Shown here one piece after another: positions 43,003 through 51,022 of a stretch of DNA of 64,000 nt. Under the pieces are notes generated by a model, which made no database searches, was not told the DNA's origin, and saw only the letters and a program-made list of their open reading frames with translations. Origin of the DNA: Clostridiales bacterium (GTDB lineage Bacteria; Bacillota; Clostridia; Peptostreptococcales; Acidaminobacteraceae); the NCBI GenBank assembly GCA_016342415.1, contig JAEIOD010000027.1:1-64000 (forward strand), written 5' to 3'. Each line of letters opens with the position of its first letter. Positions within the stretch are counted from its first letter, which is position 1. The translations under genes were made by a program, and so were the position numbers.

Positions 43003-43957
43003 AAAAATCAAATAATTCTGTTTTTGAAAAATTGCCAAATTGACCACCAGTATGTATAAACAATATATTACACCCAGCCGGATACTTACCTTGCTCAATA
43101 TCCAAAATCAAACCAAACATCGCTTTTCCTGTATAGACAGTATCTAACATAACACCTTCTTTTCTTGCAAAGTTTTTTATAAAGTCCAATTCATCTTGAC
43201 ATGATTTTGCATACCCCAGTCCAACATATTCAGGAGAAACATGAACATCCTCCTCTTTTATCTCGGGTACATCTCTGTACACTTTTGATTCTTCTATAAG
43301 TGTCTTGACCATGTTAAAAGCATCAATATTGGGATTGTATATATTGTAACCGACTATTTGAGTTTCAGATCCCAGTGCTTTGGCTCCCATTAGAAGACCC
43401 GCATATGTAGAACCTGAACCATACGCCATTACAATATAATCAAATAGTATCCCTAACTCATCCTCTTGTTTCTGTATTTCATAGAAACAATTGAGATATC
43501 CAAAGTTTCCAATACCATTTGAAGCGCCTTCTGGAATAATATAAGCTTTATTGGTCATATCAATTCTGTCTTTCAAAGTTTTCATATAATTGTGTCGATC
43601 TTGGTATATTTCATTTGAAATCAAATGAATTTTAGCACCGACAAACTGATTGATGAAGTAATTTCCCTGTCTTGGCGTTTCATTTTCTTTTAAGACCAAA
43701 TGAACCTTGAGTCCGAGTTTAACAGCTGCTATGGCTGTTGCTCTTGCATGATTAGATTGAATGCCACCACATGTTATGATGGTGTCGCAGCCTAAATCAA
43801 GCGCTTCCTGTAATGAGTATTCCAGTTTCCTTACTTTATTTCCCGAGAGTTCAAATCCCGTTTGATCATCTCTTTTTAAATAAACATTAATATCATTGTA
43901 TTCAAAACTCAGTTTTTCAATACGTGTTGGCAAATTTGCTAAATCAATTTTTCGCAT
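43001..43957 (-). CDS. D-cysteine desulfhydrase / ACC deaminase-like PLP enzyme
   Basis: Pyridoxal-phosphate enzyme of 318 residues in fold type II. The PLP lysine is in ELSGNKVRKLEY, followed by CGGIQSNHARATAIAAVKLG, the family signature; the phosphate loop is MAYGSGSTYAGLL. The family degrades D-cysteine to pyruvate, sulfide and ammonia or acts on ACC or related D-amino acids; I cannot separate these from sequence. Start: ATG at 43957 with GGGAGGGG before it. A longer frame would run into the htpG terminator hairpin. Confidence 0.88.
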   Translation of the reverse strand: MRKIDLANLPTRIEKLSFEYNDINVYLKRDDQTGFELSGNKVRKLEYSLQEALDLGCDTIITCGGIQSNHARATAIAAVKLGLKVHLVLKENETPRQGNYFINQFVGAKIHLISNEIYQDRHNYMKTLKDRIDMTNKAYIIPEGASNGIGNFGYLNCFYEIQKQEDELGILFDYIVMAYGSGSTYAGLLMGAKALGSETQIVGYNIYNPNIDAFNMVKTLIEESKVYRDVPEIKEEDVHVSPEYVGLGYAKSCQDELDFIKNFARKEGVMLDTVYTGKAMFGLILDIEQGKYPAGCNILFIHTGGQFGNFSKTELFDF

Positions 43958-43977
43958 AGTCCCCTCCCAATGGAAAA

Positions 43978-44003
43978 GACCTATAATCTCTCGATTATAG
44001 GTC
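43978..44003 (-). terminator. Terminator of htpG
   Basis: GACCTATAATC-GAGA-GATTATAGGTC, an 11-bp perfect stem, followed by TTTTCC on the minus strand. It sits between htpG and the downstream gene. Confidence 0.8.
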
Positions 44004-44009
44004 ATCTTT

Positions 44010-45881
44010 TTATTTTATTATAGCACGTTTTAATATATCATTACTACGTTTAACAAACTTTGTCATAGCATCTGCTGTTAAAGGTTTATGTGTTAACATA
44101 GCTAAATCATAAATCTGTTCTGTAACTAATTTCAAAGTTTCCTCATCATCATCTAAATGATCAATTGTATAGTTTACAAGAGTATTTTTCTTGTTTAAAA
44201 CAAGAGTTTCATCACTAGGGAACATACTTGCATCCATACCCATTGCACCATATTGTTTCATCATATCTTGCATACGGCGACTATCTTCTGATAGAATAAT
44301 CATACCTGCTAAATCTTCATTCTTTAAAGACTCAATTTTTATCTTCAGATTTTCAACACCTGTACTGGTTTTGAATATTGTCAGTAATTTTTCTTCTATT
44401 TCTTTATGATCCGCTTCATCTTCTTCTTTTAATAAGTCAGAGATACTTGAATCCACACGTTTGTACTTTACATCTTGATTAAGTGATTCCATATGTGATA
44501 TGAAAGCTGAATCAATAGGATGATCCAATACAGCTACTTCGATACCGTGTTCTTGTAAGTTTTGAACGTACTGTGCTTGTTGAAGTGTATCTGTTGTATA
44601 ATAAATTTCCTTTTCAATTTTATCCGCATGTCGTAAAACATACTCATCTGAAGTCACGTACTGCTTATCTGTTAACTTGAACAACAACACATCTTTTACC
44701 TTGTCATTGAACTTAGAATCTTTTAGAGCACCATACTTAATGAATGGGTGAATATCATCCCAGTATTTTTCATATGATTCTCTTTCTGTCTTAAATAAAC
44801 CAGTTAATTTATCAGCTACTTTTTTAGCGATATAATCAGAGATTTTCTTAACAAAACCATCATTTTGAAGTACACTTCTCGATACATTCAGCGGAAGGTC
44901 TGGACAATCAATCACACCTTTTAGTAGAAGCAAAAATTCAGGGATAACCTCTTTTAAGTTATCTGCAACAAATACCTGGTTATTGTACAGCTTGATTTGT
45001 CCTTCTAAAGTATCAAAATTAGTACCTAATTTAGGAAAATATAAAATACCCTTTAAGTTAAATGGATAATCCATATTCAAGTGAATCCAGAATAAAGGCT
45101 CTTTAAAATCCATAAATGTTTTTGAGTAAAATTCTTTATATTCTTCTTCTGTACACTCTGATGGAATCTTTGAATAAAGTGGTGTCGTTTCATTGATAGC
45201 AACTATCTCTTCGATGATGTCATTGCCCTCTTCATCCTTTTTTGGTGCTTTATCTTCTACTGAGAAGTAGATCTCATAAGGCATGAAAGAACAGTATTTT
45301 TCAATTGTTGTTTTAATAACAGATTCATTTTTAAACTCATTGCCATCTTCACCTAGGAACAACTTAATTTCTGTACCACGTGTAGTTCTTGTACCCTCTT
45401 CAATTTCAAATTCCGTTCCACCATCACAGTTCCACTTAGCTGATTGTGAGCCTTCTTTATACGAAAGCGTATTGATTTGCACATGATCAGCAACCATAAA
45501 CGCTGAATAGAAACCTAAACCAAAATGTCCAATAATTTGGTCTTTGTCTGCTTTATCTTTGTACTTATCTATAAAATCTTCTGCACCTGAAAATGCAATT
45601 TGATTGATATACATTTTAATTTCGTCAGCCGTCATACCAATACCATTATCTATAAATGTTAGTGTATTTTCAGCTTGGTTCATTATAATATCTATTTTAA
45701 AGTCTTCATCTACCATTTCAACTTCACCGATAGATACCAATTGCTTGTATTTTGTTATTGCATCTGAGGCATTTGAAACCAGTTCTCTGATAAAAATATC
45801 ATGATCCGAATACAACCATTTTTTAATTATAGGGAAAATATTTTCACTATGTATTGATAAGTTTCCTTTTTCTGTGCTCAT
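44010..45881 (-). CDS. htpG: Molecular chaperone HtpG (Hsp90)
   Basis: Bacterial Hsp90 of 623 residues. The GHKL ATPase domain has FIRELVSNASDAITKYKQL, LTFIDNGIGMTADEI and GHFGLGFYSAFMVADHVQI; the middle domain has GVIDCPDLPLNVSRSVLQND, with the arginine that contacts ATP phosphate. Start: ATG at 45881 after AAGGAGTGATTTT. A consensus promoter and a CIRCE-like site lie upstream, suggesting heat-shock control. It is divergent from the GntR-ABC operon. Confidence 0.96.
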   Translation of the reverse strand: MSTEKGNLSIHSENIFPIIKKWLYSDHDIFIRELVSNASDAITKYKQLVSIGEVEMVDEDFKIDIIMNQAENTLTFIDNGIGMTADEIKMYINQIAFSGAEDFIDKYKDKADKDQIIGHFGLGFYSAFMVADHVQINTLSYKEGSQSAKWNCDGGTEFEIEEGTRTTRGTEIKLFLGEDGNEFKNESVIKTTIEKYCSFMPYEIYFSVEDKAPKKDEEGNDIIEEIVAINETTPLYSKIPSECTEEEYKEFYSKTFMDFKEPLFWIHLNMDYPFNLKGILYFPKLGTNFDTLEGQIKLYNNQVFVADNLKEVIPEFLLLLKGVIDCPDLPLNVSRSVLQNDGFVKKISDYIAKKVADKLTGLFKTERESYEKYWDDIHPFIKYGALKDSKFNDKVKDVLLFKLTDKQYVTSDEYVLRHADKIEKEIYYTTDTLQQAQYVQNLQEHGIEVAVLDHPIDSAFISHMESLNQDVKYKRVDSSISDLLKEEDEADHKEIEEKLLTIFKTSTGVENLKIKIESLKNEDLAGMIILSEDSRRMQDMMKQYGAMGMDASMFPSDETLVLNKKNTLVNYTIDHLDDDEETLKLVTEQIYDLAMLTHKPLTADAMTKFVKRSNDILKRAIIK

Positions 45882-45948
45882 AAAATCACTCCTTAATTTA
45901 TGCACTCATCCCAACGATTTGAGTCGTTTATTACTATTTCCAATTAAC

Positions 45949-45977
45949 ATTATAAAACTGAGCATTTCCATTGTCAA
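45949..45977 (-). promoter_or_regulatory. htpG promoter
   Basis: Minus strand TTGACA (45977-45972), 17-bp spacer, TATAAT (45954-45949): full vegetative sigma consensus. Confidence 0.85.
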
Positions 45978-45983
45978 GAGATT

Positions 45984-46010
45984 TTAGCACTCTTTAATAA
46001 AAGTGGCTAA
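45984..46010. promoter_or_regulatory. CIRCE-like element (possible HrcA site)
   Basis: TTAGCACTC, nine bases, AGTGGCTAA. The left arm matches CIRCE perfectly; the right arm (GAGTGCTAA expected) is degenerate, as if one base was shifted. It stands seven bases upstream of the htpG -35 element and also 23 bases upstream of the -35 of the divergent gntR promoter. Confidence 0.5.
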
Positions 46011-46033
46011 CAAATATTTATTTCAGTTTTGCA

Positions 46034-46062
46034 TTGACAACTATGAATAGACATTATATAGT
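46034..46062 (+). promoter_or_regulatory. Promoter of the GntR-ABC operon
   Basis: TTGACA (46034-46039), 17-bp spacer, TATAGT (46057-46062). Confidence 0.75.
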
Positions 46063-46071
46063 TTATACATA

Positions 46072-46095
46072 GGTTGGTTACTTAACTAACTAACC
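46072..46095 (+). promoter_or_regulatory. Operator of the GntR (YtrA-like) regulator
   Basis: GGTTGGTTA-CTTAAC-TAACTAACC, a 24-bp palindrome with one mismatch per arm. It lies between the -10 element and the RBS, where a repressor would block transcription at once. Position and symmetry fit autoregulation by the first gene. Confidence 0.75.
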
Positions 46096-46118
46096 AAACA
46101 ACAAGAAAGGAGCTGTTG

Positions 46119-46490
46119 ATGCAATTAGATACTACTAGTAGCAAACCCATTTTTCAACAGATTGCTGAATTTATAGAGGATATGATTCTTAACGATGAAA
46201 TTGAAGATCAAGTGTATTCAACCAATCAATTATCAAAGCTATTTACAATTAATCCTGCGACGGCAAGAAAAGGTTTAACCCTTCTTTTAGATCAAAATAT
46301 AATTCACAAGAAAAGAGGTATCGGTATGTTTGTTAACGAGGATGCGAAAAAAATCATTTTAGAAAAACGTCAAGGTATTTTCTTTAATCAATATGTTCAA
46401 ACCATGATGTCAGAAGCTAAGAAAATCGGTTTGGATAAGAAAGACATTATAGAATTCATCAATAATTATAAGGGAGGCCAACATGATTAA
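46119..46490 (+). CDS. GntR-family regulator, YtrA subfamily
   Basis: A 123-residue repressor. The GntR winged helix covers about residues 5-75 (KPIFQQIAEFIEDMILNDEI; FTINPATARKGLTLLLDQ). A short C-terminal helical part of about 40 residues, not a large effector domain, is the mark of the YtrA subfamily that controls ABC transporters. Start: ATG at 46119 with AAGGAG six bases upstream; a TTG directly before it is less likely. It overlaps the ATPase gene by eight bases. In related operons induction follows cell-envelope stress by antibiotics; that is a family inference. Confidence 0.88.
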   Translation: MQLDTTSSKPIFQQIAEFIEDMILNDEIEDQVYSTNQLSKLFTINPATARKGLTLLLDQNIIHKKRGIGMFVNEDAKKIILEKRQGIFFNQYVQTMMSEAKKIGLDKKDIIEFINNYKGGQHD

Positions 46491-47352
46491 ACTCAATGAT
46501 GTGACTAAAATATACACTGGAAAATCAGAAACAACAGCGCTTAATCAAGTGTCAGCCGAAATAAAAGAGCATTCAATTGTTGGATTGATTGGTGCCAACG
46601 GAGCTGGTAAATCAACTCTGATGAAAATTATCGCAAAACACAGCCACCCTACTTCTGGGGAAGTGGTTCTGAAACAAAACTATGAACATTATTCTAATAT
46701 CAGCTTTCTATCCGATCAGGAAAAATTGATAGAAAACTATTCTTTAAAAGAACTCTATAAAATGATGCCTGAGTTCTATAAGGATTTTAATCTAGAACTT
46801 GCTAAAAAAGTCAGTTCAGTCTTAGAAGTTAATGAGAAAAAGAATTACTCAAAATTGTCAAAAGGACAGAAAGGTAAAGTTAATTTGGTATTGTCACTTG
46901 CTTCTAGAGCATATATCACACTTCTCGATGAAACTCATATTTCTTTAGATGCACCCAGTCGGAAAAAGTTCTTCGACCTTTTATTAGACGATTACCACGA
47001 ACATCCTAGAACTTATCTTATTTCAACACACTATGTAGATGAAATAAGCCAACTTTTTGATGATATCTTAGTTTTAGATCACGGAGAATTAATTGTTCAT
47101 GAATCTAAAGACCTCATTGAAGAAAAGTCACTGACGGTATTTGGCAATACAGAGTTGGGAGAAAAAATACTTGAACCGTTTAAAGTCATACACCGTGAAG
47201 TTATTGGAAAAAGAACTTTTTTCTCAGTATTTGATGACTTGTCCAGTATTGAAGAAGAACTTCGATTGTCTGATTTCGAAATTAGTATCACACCGCTAGA
47301 AAAATGGTTTATCCAACTTATAGAAAACAAAGGAGATCACTATGCTTCTTAA
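46483..47352 (+). CDS. ABC transporter ATP-binding protein (YtrB-like), atypical Walker B
   Basis: ATPase of 289 residues. Walker A GANGAGKSTLMK (about 37-48) and signature LSKGQKGKVNL are recognisable. The region after Walker B reads TLLDETHISLDAPSR, where most ABC ATPases have LLDEPxxGLD: the catalytic Glu is present but proline and glycine are replaced. The switch His is in LISTHYVDE. The C-terminal 80 residues are a family extension. It is cotranscribed with the GntR regulator and a small permease. Export or sensing of envelope-active compounds is the family expectation. Confidence 0.87.
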   Translation: MIKLNDVTKIYTGKSETTALNQVSAEIKEHSIVGLIGANGAGKSTLMKIIAKHSHPTSGEVVLKQNYEHYSNISFLSDQEKLIENYSLKELYKMMPEFYKDFNLELAKKVSSVLEVNEKKNYSKLSKGQKGKVNLVLSLASRAYITLLDETHISLDAPSRKKFFDLLLDDYHEHPRTYLISTHYVDEISQLFDDILVLDHGELIVHESKDLIEEKSLTVFGNTELGEKILEPFKVIHREVIGKRTFFSVFDDLSSIEEELRLSDFEISITPLEKWFIQLIENKGDHYAS

Positions 47353-48028
47353 CCTAAAAACATATGCTAAAAAAACTACTATTAATTATATCGTTATTGG
47401 AATTATAATTGCTGTTCAAGTTTTAATCACCTCAAGTTCAGCTTTATATGACTTACTCATGCAAAACTCATCATTCAGTTATTCCGATTTTTCAGGCAAC
47501 ATTCTTGTATTGCTCACTATGGGCTTTGGATCATTGGCTATATCTCAAGCGATAGTACTAATTGCTGCAACGTTTGATTTCAATAAACTGTTTGGTCTGT
47601 CTAATCAGAAAAGTATTAAAGGTACCATCTTGTTTGTTATGATGAGTTCAGCTATTTTATCTATCCTATATATTCTATTAAATGGTTTGGGTTATACATT
47701 ATCAAATCAAATGCCAGAACTGATTTTTGGAATGAACTGGGTATCTTTTACTCAACTGCATTTGAAGTTCATACTGATTTTTCTTGTTTTCTTAATGCTC
47801 TATGGCCTTAATATGTGGTTGACTGTCGGATATAAAAAACATGGCGTTCTTTCTGGATTAACCAGAACATTTATAGCTGTAACTTATCTAATCAATCATG
47901 GTAACTACATAGCAACATATGTTGAATGGGGACAAAATGCCGCCATTAACATCACCGTTCTATTGATCATAAGCATATTAACAATCAGCAGTACTTATTT
48001 TGAAATGCTGACTTATGAAAGGAGATAA
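47342..48028 (+). CDS. ABC transporter permease-like membrane protein
   Basis: A 228-residue membrane protein with six likely helices, of the ABC-2 type as far as hydrophobicity shows; no sharp motif. It overlaps the ATPase gene by 11 bases and is followed by a small membrane-anchored protein. It most likely forms the channel partner of the YtrB-like ATPase. RBS AGGAG lies inside the end of the ATPase gene. Confidence 0.75.
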   Translation: MLLNLKTYAKKTTINYIVIGIIIAVQVLITSSSALYDLLMQNSSFSYSDFSGNILVLLTMGFGSLAISQAIVLIAATFDFNKLFGLSNQKSIKGTILFVMMSSAILSILYILLNGLGYTLSNQMPELIFGMNWVSFTQLHLKFILIFLVFLMLYGLNMWLTVGYKKHGVLSGLTRTFIAVTYLINHGNYIATYVEWGQNAAINITVLLIISILTISSTYFEMLTYERR

Positions 48029-48030
48029 AT

Positions 48031-48402
48031 TTGACTCTTAAAAAAATCATTTTTCTAATAGCATCGATTATAATATTACTATTCTCTTTAAGTTTTTCAT
48101 TCTCTTATTCTCATTATATTTCTGAATTCAGTATGAATAGCCCGAATCTAAAAGAAAACCATTCCAGTACTTTTACTTTGAATTCAGATGCTGAATTGTA
48201 TTTTAAATACTCTGCAAAAAATCTAACATCAAACTCATCGATCAGTCTCATCAACGACGACACCGAGGAAGTGATATTCTCCTATGGTGATAGTGATAAC
48301 AGTGAAATTATTTTAACCGACATTCCTGCTGGTAAATATCGATTTATAATAAAGTACACAGACGGTTTTATGAGTTATAAAATTTTAACCAAGAAAAAAT
48401 AG
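48031..48402 (+). CDS. Small membrane-anchored extracytoplasmic protein of the GntR-ABC operon
   Basis: A 123-residue protein with an N-terminal hydrophobic segment (about residues 5-27, no lipobox) and a beta-rich C-terminal domain (FTLNSDAELYFKYSAKNLTS; LTDIPAGKYRFIIKY) resembling small secreted beta-sandwich domains. It starts at TTG with GGAGATAAAT before it. Family unknown to me; its place as the last gene suggests an accessory of the transporter at the outer face of the membrane. Confidence 0.7.
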   Translation: MTLKKIIFLIASIIILLFSLSFSFSYSHYISEFSMNSPNLKENHSSTFTLNSDAELYFKYSAKNLTSNSSISLINDDTEEVIFSYGDSDNSEIILTDIPAGKYRFIIKYTDGFMSYKILTKKK

Positions 48403-48423
48403 CAGATGAAAATCTGCTATTTT
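48397..48423. terminator. Shared terminator between the GntR-ABC operon and the glutaredoxin-like gene
   Basis: AAATAGCAGA-TGAAAA-TCTGCTATTT stem. On the plus strand TTAG follows; on the minus strand AAGAAAAAAT becomes TTTTTTCTT, a good U-tract. It serves convergent genes and overlaps both stop codons. Confidence 0.85.
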
Positions 48424-48677
48424 AGTGTGTTAATTAACTCTTCAGTAATATTTAAATGTACGACGCCATCAATTAAAAGCATTGGGATGCCAACGGCATG
48501 TACCCTCTTTGTAATTTTAAAAGCATCATCCTTATCACGTAGTTTTAAAAATTCTTTTAAGTTTTTCATACTGTCTGTTATTTCAATATAATCAAATTCT
48601 ATATTTTTTTGTAAAAGAGCCTCTTTTACACCTGGACAGCCTGGTCAATGTTGTGATCCATATAATTTAATTTGCAT
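48417..48677 (-). CDS. Selenocysteine-containing glutaredoxin-like protein (in-frame UGA)
   Basis: An 86-residue thioredoxin-fold protein if the TGA at 48647-48645 is read through. It starts MQIKLYGSQH, then UGA, then PGCPGVKEALLQKN, so residue 11 falls exactly where the first active-site cysteine of a CxxC glutaredoxin belongs (UPGC). Downstream are the beta-alpha pattern IEFDYIEITDSMKNL and the cis-proline loop AVGIPMLLIDG (Pro65), all in frame to a TAG stop. RBS AGGAGGATGATT is strong. A hairpin resembling a bacterial SECIS begins 15 bases after the UGA (48611-48629). A plain nonsense mutation is the alternative, but would be unlikely to hit that codon with the rest intact. Probable role: thiol/selenol redox. 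Confidence 0.82.
48611..48629 (-). promoter_or_regulatory. Bacterial SECIS-like hairpin
   Basis: Minus strand GTAAAAG-AGGCT-CTTTTAC, a perfect 7-bp stem and 5-nt loop with GG. The loop starts 22 nt after the UGA, within the spacing usually seen for SelB-binding elements in bacteria. Confidence 0.7.
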
Positions 48678-48718
48678 AATCATCCTCCTAGACCTATTAT
48701 ACACTGTCCCTTTCGTGT

Positions 48719-49687
48719 TTACGACTGATTTTTTTTATCGGATTCATCTTCTACCTTTACTTCAACTGGTCTAAATATTCTAATAATCTTTCTAATAATC
48801 AAAGCAGCAACCAATAACATTGGCAAGTAAACTATTAGTAATGGCAACGATCCAATTCCAAATACCGCTAAATCTTCAAAAAAGTCCTTGATATCTTCTA
48901 AAGATTCTGTGAATTTTTGCGAAATCTTTTGACCCAATGTTTTAGGTGGTTCTTCTACTTTAATGATTTCTTGTACTTCATAAATGGAAACTGTTAATGT
49001 AGAATAGGATACCAAGTTATCCCATCTTTTTAAGTTGCCTTGTAAACCTTCTATCTGATATCTTATATTGGATAGTTCTCTTTCTAAAGTAATGATATCT
49101 TCAATCTTTTCTGCTTTCCTTAAAATATCTAGAAGTCTTTCTTCTTGAATCTTTAATGTTTTCATATGTGCTTCTGTATCAAAATACTGAGAAGTGATAT
49201 CATCACCATATGAATTTTCCTGAATAATTGTACCGATTGAATTCATATCACTCATAAACTGCATGAATTGTTGTTCTGGAATTCTAAGAGTATAATGAGC
49301 AGAACGTGTTGAATACTTATCATCCAGTGCTCGCCCTCTTACATTTGAGGATTCAACGTAACCTCCAATAGCTTTTACTTTGTCTGTTAAACGCTGTATT
49401 GCCAACTCATACTCCAGTGTCTGAATTTCCATCGAAGCCGATTTGATAATTTTTCTTTCGGATTCAAATACAGTACCCACTTCAGGTGCACTGGCTTCTT
49501 CATTTCGGTCCATACCTTTTGAGTAATTCACACCACCAACATCATCAGTTGTATACTCTTCCGAATATGCCATATCATCAGATTCAGCTGTATTCATATT
49601 CCATTCCGCAGAGTTCTCATTGCTGCCACAGCTGATCAGTGAAAATACTAATATAACCGATAACATTAATACTAAAATCTTTTTCAT
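48719..49687 (-). CDS. DUF4349 domain lipoprotein
   Basis: A 322-residue surface lipoprotein: signal peptide with SLISCG (Cys20), acidic Ser/Glu/Tyr-rich linker, then a DUF4349 domain with IIKSASMEIQTLEYELAIQ, the coiled-coil KIEDIITLERELSNIRYQI and a strand VSYSTLTVSIYE. A C-terminal membrane helix (about 275-300) and a charged tail follow. Function of the family is unknown; it is thought to act at the membrane. ATG at 49687 is chosen for GGAGGTTGTT before it. Confidence 0.87.
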   Translation of the reverse strand: MKKILVLMLSVILVFSLISCGSNENSAEWNMNTAESDDMAYSEEYTTDDVGGVNYSKGMDRNEEASAPEVGTVFESERKIIKSASMEIQTLEYELAIQRLTDKVKAIGGYVESSNVRGRALDDKYSTRSAHYTLRIPEQQFMQFMSDMNSIGTIIQENSYGDDITSQYFDTEAHMKTLKIQEERLLDILRKAEKIEDIITLERELSNIRYQIEGLQGNLKRWDNLVSYSTLTVSIYEVQEIIKVEEPPKTLGQKISQKFTESLEDIKDFFEDLAVFGIGSLPLLIVYLPMLLVAALIIRKIIRIFRPVEVKVEDESDKKNQS

Positions 49688-49800
49688 AACAACCTCCAAT
49701 CCTTTCCCTATATATCTTTGACGTGTAGTTTATCTAATAAGTTCCATTTTAATTGATATAGTACCCAATTGATAGTAAAATATAGCTGGAGGTAAAATTT

Positions 49801-50205
49801 ATGTTTACATGGAAAGAGGAATATTCAGTCAAAGTAGAAGCAATTGATGATCAACATAAACGTTTATTTGAGATGGGACAAACAATGTCCGATCTTGTTT
49901 CTAATCATGCAGGAGAAGATATTTACGATGAGTTAAACGCTATGTTTGAAGAACTTATCGATTATACTAAATATCATTTTTCTGAAGAAGAAAAACTAAT
50001 GGAAAAAGTAAATTATGTCCATATTGAAGATCATAAAATTCTTCACGAGAAATTCATTGATAAATTACTCTCATTTGATTTAAATCAAATGGATGAAGAT
50101 CAAGGAGCATTTGCATTAACATTATTAAAAACCGTTGCCGCTTGGATTTTTAAACACATCAACGGTGAGGACTTCAGGTACAGAGAAGCAATGAAACAGC
50201 TATAA
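49801..50205 (+). CDS. Bacteriohemerythrin
   Basis: Single-domain hemerythrin of 134 residues. All seven di-iron ligands are in place: His19, His59, Glu63 (HFSEE), His78 and His82 (HKILH), His119 and Asp124 (HINGED). The protein binds O2 reversibly; in anaerobes it may scavenge or sense oxygen. Start ATG after TGGAGGTAAAATTT. It has its own promoter region and a shared terminator, so it is monocistronic. Confidence 0.95.
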   Translation: MFTWKEEYSVKVEAIDDQHKRLFEMGQTMSDLVSNHAGEDIYDELNAMFEELIDYTKYHFSEEEKLMEKVNYVHIEDHKILHEKFIDKLLSFDLNQMDEDQGAFALTLLKTVAAWIFKHINGEDFRYREAMKQL

Positions 50206-50208
50206 AAT

Positions 50209-50248
50209 AAAGCTGCTGAGCAAAGATTCATTCTTTATCAGCAGCTTT
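50209..50248. terminator. Shared terminator of bacteriohemerythrin and the convergent secreted-protein gene
   Basis: AAAGCTGCTGA, an 18-base loop, TCAGCAGCTTT, followed on the plus strand by TTTTCTA. Confidence 0.85.
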
Positions 50249-50251
50249 TTT

Positions 50252-50896
50252 CTATAGGTCATTGATTTCATTAATTTTATCTTGAATTAGTTCATTTATT
50301 TCAATAACGTGAAGTTCTAGAGTTTGATTAATCACAAGAATTTCATTCAAATAACCTGCAATAAGATCAAGTTCACCATTTTCAACAGCAAGTTTAATGG
50401 ATTCGTTTATGGTTTTTCTATCTTCTCTTAAACCATCACAATAAACTTTATCAGTTTCTCTTTCAGCTTTATCAGCCTCTCTTTTAGCTTTTATTTCTTC
50501 AAAGTCTACCCTTATCTCTGCTTTAAAAGCTTCCAATAACGACGTTGCTTCTTCTTTTGTAAGATCTCCGGCTTCTACTTTAACTTTCAAGTCATCTGCA
50601 TACGCCTGTATTGCTTCTTTAACTTCCTTTTTTTCACTCTCAATCAATGGTTTCCAAACCGTTTCAATAAGTATGTCCAACTCAGTTTTTAAAACTTCTC
50701 TTTCACTCTTAAGCACTTCTTTTGAATCAAACAGTCTTGTCCATTCAACCAATTGATCTGGTGTGTATTTCGCCACTTGTTCCAATCTGAACTCTTTCCA
50801 ATCTCTCTCATCATGCTCAACTTCTTCTGCAAATGAAGCGACTGGCAATAATAGTGCTGTAATAATTCCTGTTAATAGTAAATTTCTTAATTTCAT
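50252..50896 (-). CDS. Hypothetical secreted coiled-coil protein
   Basis: A 214-residue protein with an N-terminal signal peptide (LLLTGIITALLLPVASFAEE, cleavage near residue 23). The rest is highly charged, Glu/Lys/Asp-rich and helical, with long heptad-like stretches (about 90-160: VKVEAGDLTKEEATSLLEA). No family recognised; it resembles secreted helical proteins with SHOCT-like or DUF2680-like segments found in clostridia, but this is weak. RBS AAGGAGGCAATATC. Confidence 0.75.
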   Translation of the reverse strand: MKLRNLLLTGIITALLLPVASFAEEVEHDERDWKEFRLEQVAKYTPDQLVEWTRLFDSKEVLKSEREVLKTELDILIETVWKPLIESEKKEVKEAIQAYADDLKVKVEAGDLTKEEATSLLEAFKAEIRVDFEEIKAKREADKAERETDKVYCDGLREDRKTINESIKLAVENGELDLIAGYLNEILVINQTLELHVIEINELIQDKINEINDL

Positions 50897-51022
50897 GATA
50901 TTGCCTCCTTGTGGGTTGTTGTTGTTTACAATTTCATTCTACTTTCTGGATATGTGAGAATGGTGTAAAGTATGTGTGAAAAGTATGTGAGCTATGATAT
51001 ACTTTTAAAAAAGGGGGATAAT

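Noticed and set aside
48406-48591. Plus-strand open frame of 61 codons
   Set aside because: It lies antisense to the glutaredoxin-like gene, overlaps the shared terminator and has no RBS.
48417-48677. Reading of the glutaredoxin-like gene as a pseudogene with a nonsense mutation
   Set aside because: The single TGA sits at the redox-active position, the rest of the frame is undamaged, the RBS is strong and a SECIS-like hairpin follows at the right distance. Selenocysteine is the simpler explanation, though unproven.
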